Shown: one piece after another, positions 57,301 through 64,000 of the stretch
Position numbering within the stretch: position 1 is the stretch's first letter
Layout: each line of letters begins with the position of its first letter
From: Opisthocomus hoazin
Lineage: Eukaryota; Chordata; Aves; Opisthocomiformes; Opisthocomidae
Direction of reading: 5' to 3'
DNA: 64,000 bases
Assembly: GCF_030867145.1 (NCBI RefSeq)
Contig: NC_134415.1
Coordinates: 7,542,417-7,606,416, forward strand
Translations under genes and position numbers: made by a program
The notes under the pieces: model-generated
Database searches by the model: none
Told to the model about the DNA's origin: nothing
The model's input: the letters and a program-made list of their open reading frames with translations, nothing else

Positions 57301-60300
57301 AGGTGTGTTGCACAGCGTAACTACTGAGTAAAGCAATAAGAGAGGAAAGAGTCAAAGCCAACACGGAGGAGTAAGAAACGCATCTGCCAGGGCGTACAGC
57401 CTTCATGTCCAGCGGGTTGTGCTCGCATTGACGTTTGTCAGCACGGTGTATGTTCTTACAAACTTCTGTGTGATTCCTGGTCGTTTTTATTTTATGTGTC
57501 TGTACAAAGACATTGTTTTCCCTGCAGCAGCGCACCCTGGGTAGGTCTGACCCTCCGACAAGGAGCAGAATTAGAGACAGTGGGGCTGTGTCAATACAGC
57601 AGCAGACGTGCTGGGGTGGCAGGATTGTTATCAGCAACTGCTCATAACGCAGCAGGGCAGCTCTCAGAAACACCCGCTGAGGGCCCAGCCCTGAGAAAGC
57701 TGCTTCTAATGTAGCCTGAAGCAAGCAACAAGGTTTATTTTGGTCAGCCTGTGGTTCTTCTAATTACAGATGATTCTGTAATTTTGGAAATCAGATATCC
57801 TCTTTATAAAAAAAGCCCACAACTGTTCACCGAGTGTACAAAAAGGCGTAGAAATGGTGACGTGGAACACAAAGTGCTGGAACATATAGCTTTTATATAC
57901 TGACCATTTTGTGTGTTAACGATCACGAACTTCCGCGCACCGAGAGGCAGGCTTTCCTTGCAGTGCTTAGTGCAGGTCTAGCACAAGGAGAAAAATAGCA
58001 TGTATTGATTCACTGATCTGGTAAGTAATAGATTTTTTGGGCACTATCCCCAAAGAGAAAAAGAAGAAAAGAATGTCATTTATTGCATGCTAGAGAAGAA
58101 ATGCAGAGGCAGTAGATCCCGCAGACAATATTCTGTGTCTCTGTTTCTCATTTCTAACAGCTACACATGTAATAGTAATTTAAAATTCTAGCTTTATGAA
58201 TTGCACTTGCAGTATCTCACCTTCAACTCATTTAGCCAATAATTAGACCTTCCATTAAAATATGCTCAGAATCTCAGGAATTGTATAAATTTAGAAAAAA
58301 TAAAACAGATTTCACTTTCTATTTACATTATTTCAAACAAGTCACTGGATAACTCAGTTGCTGGATAGAGTCAGATGTCTTTTAAGATGAAATGCCAAAA
58401 ACCAGCTGTGATTTATCCACAGATGTGACAGTGGAAACTGGGAAACCAGCCTCACATCCATTTGAAAGGCTCTGTGTAAAGATTCCCCTGGCCTGGTCCA
58501 TGTCACAGTCACTGTGCACCAGTGCTCCTCCACAGAGCTCGCAACCCTGCTCCCACAGCAAAGCGTTTCTGGCTCCTGCAGATCACACTGATGAGTGGGT
58601 CAATTCTCTGACCCACCACTGAAGTGAACTGAGGTATCAATTCCACCGCGGCTGAGCTGATGCTTCCCTTCCTCCTGGTACGCTGGGACGCTAAAGATCC
58701 TCCACGAGTAGGTGGGACGACTCTACTGGCATAAAGCACCTATAGACAGCCCTAAACCAGGCAGGGCAGAAGCTCTGAGGACTGTAGCCTTTCTGCTGCC
58801 AGCACTGGCCACCGCACACCGCATTGCAGGGAGACACTGGGCAACTGCTGGGCCTCTCCTCCCTGCCTGCCTGCCCCAGTTCGCCTCTCCCTGTGTCCAG
58901 CTCAGCAAAGACCCATCTTTGGAGGAGGCCACTGGTGCTGGCCTGCTCCAGTAAGTGAAAGCAGAATTGAATCACCAGTTTGTCAAGGGACTTCCCTATG
59001 AAAACGGCTTTGTTTACATACAGCTGCTGCTTGTGCTCAAAATGCGTAAGCAGAAGAAGAGCATTTCTCTGCAGCAAGCTCTGGCTGAGAATTTACTTTC
59101 CTCCTCTGCACATCCCCTTGGATCTACTTCATTTCCTCCTACTCATTCTGCAATTAACAACTGAAATGGGAACGTGATCGTTCAACCCAGTAGCGAGGCC
59201 TCTGTGGACGGGCACTTCATTTCTCTCGTATCTGTTGTAACAGCAGCTCCCCACATCCCTTCCCCCTGCGCTCTGCCGTACCGCGCTGGGGAGAAAGTCA
59301 TTGCCCTGATCAGGGAATAGCTACGTGGCGTGCAGCTGTCGAAGACCAGCCTGAAAAGACAAAAAGCTGTTACTTCTGAAACAAGAAAGAAAGAAATGGG
59401 AAAGTAATTTTTGGAGGCTGCAGCAGCTTCCTCAAGGACAGCTGTAAATGGCACTTGCTGCATACAAACAGAAGCCAGCGAGGATGACAAGAAAGCAACA
59501 AATAAACAATTCAACAACAATGCCAACAAAAAAGCATTCTGCTGCCAAGAAAATACTTTATTTCTCATTAGCATAATTATTGCTTGGAGTTTCAACTCCA
59601 AATGCCACAAACTATTTAAAAGTTATGTTATGCTTAAATATTTTGTCATTTTTTGGCACGAAGGAAGGCTTAGGGAGAACAGAGTGCGAATGCCATCGCT
59701 TCTTTGTTCTATAAAGTCATCTCACTCATCTGAGGAATTTCCGTCTTACATTGTGGGGCTGATGGCAGCTCCAACCTGACAGAAACCAGCACGACCGCCC
59801 TGAAGCAGAGCAAGTTGTGCCAAGTTGCAGCAGCAGAAGCTCTTTCATTTTAAGCCATACAATGCTGAAAACAGAACCAAAGATTTTCACCAAAGAGAAC
59901 TTTATACTAAACTTTTCACTCCCAGAGTAAGGTTGGGAGAGGCACAGAGCGAAGGTCTGGTCAAGGAAAAGTCCTTAGACTGTTTTTCATGGATATTCCT
60001 TCATTTGCTTCTGTTCTCAAACCTTACAGTGTATGTACACACAGTCTAGGGACCAAGATGGACCGTGAGCAGAAGTTTGGTGTTGTCTTGGAAGGAAGCG
60101 AAAGAGCAGCTGTTGGGAGTTCCCTACGCTAGAGAAAAGAGAGCGGACTGCATTTCACAACCTTCCCAGCCCCACTCGAGGCACTGCTTTCAAACATGTA
60201 TTAAATTATCGCATATCCCTCTGAATATGTATAAAATTATCGCATAACCCTCTAAATGCAACCTCAGATTTCGGCAGTGAATACATGAAGACAGTGATTT

Positions 60301-63300
60301 TGACCTCGCAAGATCCATTCCGTTTACTTAGGAACATAGGTACTGATGTTTTGAGAAGCAATGACAATCCTGAGTCTTTTACTGAACAGCATATTTCTGC
60401 CTAAATACTGCAATTTCTGCTCTTAAGGATGGTCCGCATCTTTTCCAACATAAATTTAAGGGAGCTTTGCTGGTAGCTTCCCTGGGATTAAAGTCCTGAA
60501 GTTGAGTGAGTCATGTTATAATGGATCCACCTTCTGAGAAGTCCCATCAATTACAAACAAGGTATGTTGGGGGAAAGTGCTCTGGCAGCGACTCACTGTC
60601 TGAAGGACCTTTTGGAGTCAAGTCCACCCTTGTTTTATTGCAGGGGGCTGCTGGGGCATTATCTTTGAAAATCAATTCTTAGGCATGACAAATGCTTTCA
60701 GCTTAATGAGCTACGGACTATGGTAGGCATCAAATTTCTGCAACGCTGCTGTGGCTTCTGTTGAGTCTCTCGATGGCTGGCAGCTATAATTAGCAGAGCC
60801 CTTTATGCAACTATCATGTGCCTGAGAGAAATCAATGCTGCAGCATTGTTTTACCTTCCTTCCCCTACATAGACTTCTGTAAATTGAAATGTAAATGCAG
60901 CTGCGAGCATCAGGCTTGGAACCATATTTTATAGAGCTTCACTAATGTATTACAATGTTTCAGCTGTAGTACAAGTTGGTGGGGAATAAAGATGTATGCT
61001 CATGTAATTGCCTAGGGAGACTTCAGGACTGGAAATCTTTAGCAGGTTAGACAGATGTTTATCAGGTGTGACACAGTGTCATTCATCCAATTGGTTGGTC
61101 CAGAAGCCCTCCGGAGGTCCCCGTTTTCCTTATTTTGCAATGATTCTGTCCATGTGGGATGATCATGTTACCTACAAATAGTTTGGTAAACCTGAGGACC
61201 AATAAAGCTTAATTGGGCTCTTGTGTGGATTCACTTACCTCTAACAAAGTGGATGGTACTTACAATCCTTGCAGAAGAAGCATGTACAGAAAACTCTCCC
61301 TCCACACCGTTTTCTGTTGTTGTGAATCTTATAGGACCATGCTACCTTTGAGACCTCCACAGATTTGGTTGAAATTGGCTGTTTAGCACAATAGTTATTA
61401 GACAAGGGCTGACACACCTACAGGCAAGCAAGCACTGAGTGCTCATGTGAGCCTTCTTGCACCATGGAACCAGGCTGAAATGCAAAGGTGATGCAGCAAC
61501 CTCATCTGGCAATTTAACAAGTGACCACTCTACGGGGGAAAGAGGAAGATGTACATAAGCTTTTAATTATACTGATTATGGAGTGGATTTTTGAATGCAT
61601 TGAAGCCATGATTTTGGGATAATCAGGCAAGGCAAAACCACCAGAAGCTGATCTTAACATTTTCTCATTTATTTCATGTCATCAGATTAGGGTAAAGGAA
61701 CCTGAGTGTACCAGTGTAAATGATTCCTTTATAGTAGGCATCACTGGGAAAACAACTAAGGATTGTAATATGCACTAAGGGCTTATTAAGGGTGATTAAA
61801 ACAAGGCATGGATTAGTAGCATGAATTTTACATGGAATTTTATTTTCATATGCTTCAATGCCACCTACACCTGAAGGCAGGATGAGCTCTGCAGGTGATA
61901 AACTTGTGCATGAGTTCAGTGCTGATGATTTCTGCTCACAGACGGTGGAAGTCTTAGGGTACGAGAATGCACCAAGGCGTGCTAGTTACCTATGTTTTTT
62001 CATAAATCTCTCAATAGTGAAAAGTAAAGTGGGGAAAAAATGTTGAGTGGAGAAGTTCTCTGAATCTCAGTGGCTGTCGCAGACAATCATTAAGAAGTGG
62101 GTCTGATCCCTGAAAACAGGGAAGAGGGGTCACATCAGGGAACCTTTCCTCGTTGGGACAGGCAGTGATGCATTTCCCATCCTGTGGAGGAAGAAACTAT
62201 GCCTCTTATCCCACATCTTCTGCTGACACAAGAGGGAAAGCCAGCGAAGCCACAGGAATCACACTGAGACTAGCTCAGAGGAGCTAATGGGACACCATGT
62301 GGACATATCTAAAGAAACACAAGGTACAAAACCAAAACTGACTGAGAGAGTCCAGCTTGTCTTTCTGCTGTGGTCTTTGCTTTTCCCAGTTGGTGCACTG
62401 CTTGTTTTCTCAGTGTACATATATACAGTTTAATGCAAATTTGTCCCCATGATTTCTGAACAAGAAAGGCGTGGATGACCAGCTGGTGTTCATGGCAGAA
62501 TTAGGTGGGAACATTTTGCTCAGCTGTCTTTCATTTGCCTGCAGTAGGTCTTCCCTTCCAACTAAATACCAAAATACTGTCTGTAAAATAACAAGTGAGA
62601 TGTACATGGGAGTTCAATACTGCAAGGAGGCTAAGGAAAAAAATCTCCCACTGACAGCTGCTGGAGATTTTTCTGTAGAGGCTGAAGCTGTTAAAACGAC
62701 CACTCAAGCTTCTCCTGCCTCCCTTTGCACGCATGCGTTAAGAGGAATCAACCAGGGGAAGGCACTGGGATTTGATGTTCCTAGCCTAACTCCAGCTGAT
62801 TTAATGGATAGTGTGGAGGCCAGCGGGAGCAGGCCCTGGAAGCAGAAGTTAATAAAGATTATGTGCCCATTCAGTGGCCTGGGGACTTCTGCTGTCCCGT
62901 CTTACCCACTGATGGCTTTTGCTGGTCTCTGAGATGGAAGGTGACGAGGTAGCATGCGTGCTTCCAGACTGAACTGGGAGCTTGAGATCTTACTCCAGTT
63001 CAAAATGGTGAGGGGAAAAGAGCTGCCTGCGTGCTGCCCACTGCTCTGCCTTTTTCTGGGATGTTTCTGGGGAGCTGGAGGGTTGGACACAGCGTGCTGC
63101 TGGGAACAGCAGCGCATGGAGATCTCTGTCCCACCTGGGTTGCTTAGGAGTGGCAGGGCAGTGAAGAAAATACTTTCTTCTGGGTTTTTTTTGTATGTTT
63201 GGTTTCAATGAGCAGTCTGTAGGAAAAACTGTATGCAAAGTAGTTTTTCCCTTGTTTTCTTAAGCTCCCTGGTCCCACCCATTGATAGCACATGGTGTAC

Positions 63301-64000
63301 TAATGCTGGGTTCGAGCCCACGGTAGCCAGGGTAGGTAGTGTTTTAATATTTCACACATGGTCTGCTTGTCAGAGCTGTTTTCTCTCTTTTCACACCAGT
63401 ACACCAGGGCTTTCCTCATGTGACAAATGGAACGCTCCCTCCAGACTGCCTTGTGAACAGTCACTCTGCACTGCTTTCAGAGCCCAGACAGCGGATGCAG
63501 GTGATCAAGGATGCACACATCTTCGGCAGTGAGGGAAGAAGGCAAGGCTGGTAGACAGTGGAAGGATGAACCAGGGGTCTCTGGATATCTTCTTCTCTTT
63601 TCCTCCCACTGGCTATTCTAGCAGACTCCTCCTATTTCAGGAGCTTTTTGAGGTATGCCAACTCTACAGTTCTCTGCTGATTCCTGTTAACGGAACAGAT
63701 TCTTGCCAGGGATCATTTCTGATGAAAGGATTAAGGCACAAGGATGAAATCGAGAGGGAATCACTTTTGATTTCCTAGTCTTTAGATGCATGAAAGATGT
63801 TTTCTTAGCTCTGGAGTCAGGAAAGCCAAATCTGTGCTGATATGTGTTATGTTCATTTAATCCAGCTGCTGAAGAAAAAAGGCTTCGCTCCCTTTGAAGT
63901 TCATCCTTCTGTGCCTAGTGCTGGTACAAGCAACTGAAGTGGCAGCTTTGTCCTTTGAAGATGCCTCATTTCCGTCTCAGAGTTTCCTTCATTTTTTCCC
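54341..64000. other. Single-copy DNA without a recognised gene
   Basis: No gene, RNA gene or clear mobile element is recognised up to the end of the window, apart from the 31-bp repeat at 60196. The longest open frames (for example 62471-62932 and 57269-57724 on the minus strand) lack homology, exon borders and coding-like composition. Confidence 0.5.
60196..60257 (+). repeat. 31-bp tandem duplication
   Basis: Two adjacent copies, the first from ATGTATTAAATTATCGCATA and the second from ATGTATAAAATTATCGCATA, each ending CCCTCT.AAT, with few differences. Confidence 0.9.

Noticed and set aside
57269..57724. 151-codon minus-strand open frame
   Set aside because: No homology recognised and the composition does not look coding.
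62471..62932. 153-codon open frame
   Set aside because: No recognisable domain, no supporting exon structure and no ELYS relationship; chance length is possible in 27 kb of non-coding DNA.
1..64000. Prokaryote-type systems (CRISPR, phage defence, operons)
   Set aside because: The sequence is vertebrate: introns, CR1 and avian LTR elements throughout, and no clustered prokaryotic open frames.

Overview
The window is vertebrate nuclear DNA, almost certainly from a bird. It carries several CR1 LINE fragments with the avian 3' end and a complete avian ERVL-type solo LTR that ends in the usual CCACGACA. Its only recognisable gene has short exons with canonical GT/AG splice sites. No prokaryotic gene, CRISPR array, tRNA or rRNA is visible. 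All gene assignments rest on recognising ELYS protein sequence by eye.

The window is dominated by AHCTF1, which encodes ELYS, the nucleoporin that binds chromatin and seeds nuclear pore assembly. The gene is present as a tandem array of rearranged copies. Positions 1-12132 recur almost base for base at 24883-37013 (offset 24,881-24,882), so two units of a tandem segmental duplication are visible. The left unit is cut by the window edge. It shows exons 8-19 (my numbering) at 899-10788. The right unit is complete. Its spacer is at 12133-16914, its ATG is at 16921, its exons run from 16921 to 35669, and its right-hand boundary is at 37013. Everything beyond that is single-copy.

The right unit encodes the whole N-terminal seven-bladed beta-propeller of ELYS in exons 1-12. 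It then jumps to tail exons beginning NDRDP, leaving out all exons for the central alpha-helical domain. The flanking exons are both phase 0, so the jump keeps frame. Following canonical splice sites gives one open frame of about 919 codons (about 943 with a 72-nt cassette exon). It ends at an early stop in exon 19. The conserved ELYS C-terminus follows but lies out of frame in both copies. This could be a shortened paralogue (propeller plus chromatin-binding tail) or a young, still largely open pseudogene family.

The spacer between the units (12133-16914) holds, in order: a CR1 ORF2 fragment starting at the duplication junction; an LTR-like segment; an ELYS exon (14039-14236) found in neither unit; and a third, diverged copy of exons 13 and 14 with a stop codon. 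A GC-richer stretch with an E2F-type site (15800-15808) follows and could be the promoter. These exon relics are in the wrong order relative to the normal gene, so more than one round of rearrangement has occurred.

From 37014 to 64000 I recognise no gene. This part holds an LTR fragment (about 37180-37439), two minus-strand CR1 3' ends (38289-38505, 40735-40993), a full solo LTR with an (ATT)18 tract (43152-43794), an old CR1-like relic (about 53800-54340), a pyrimidine-rich stretch and small tandem repeats.
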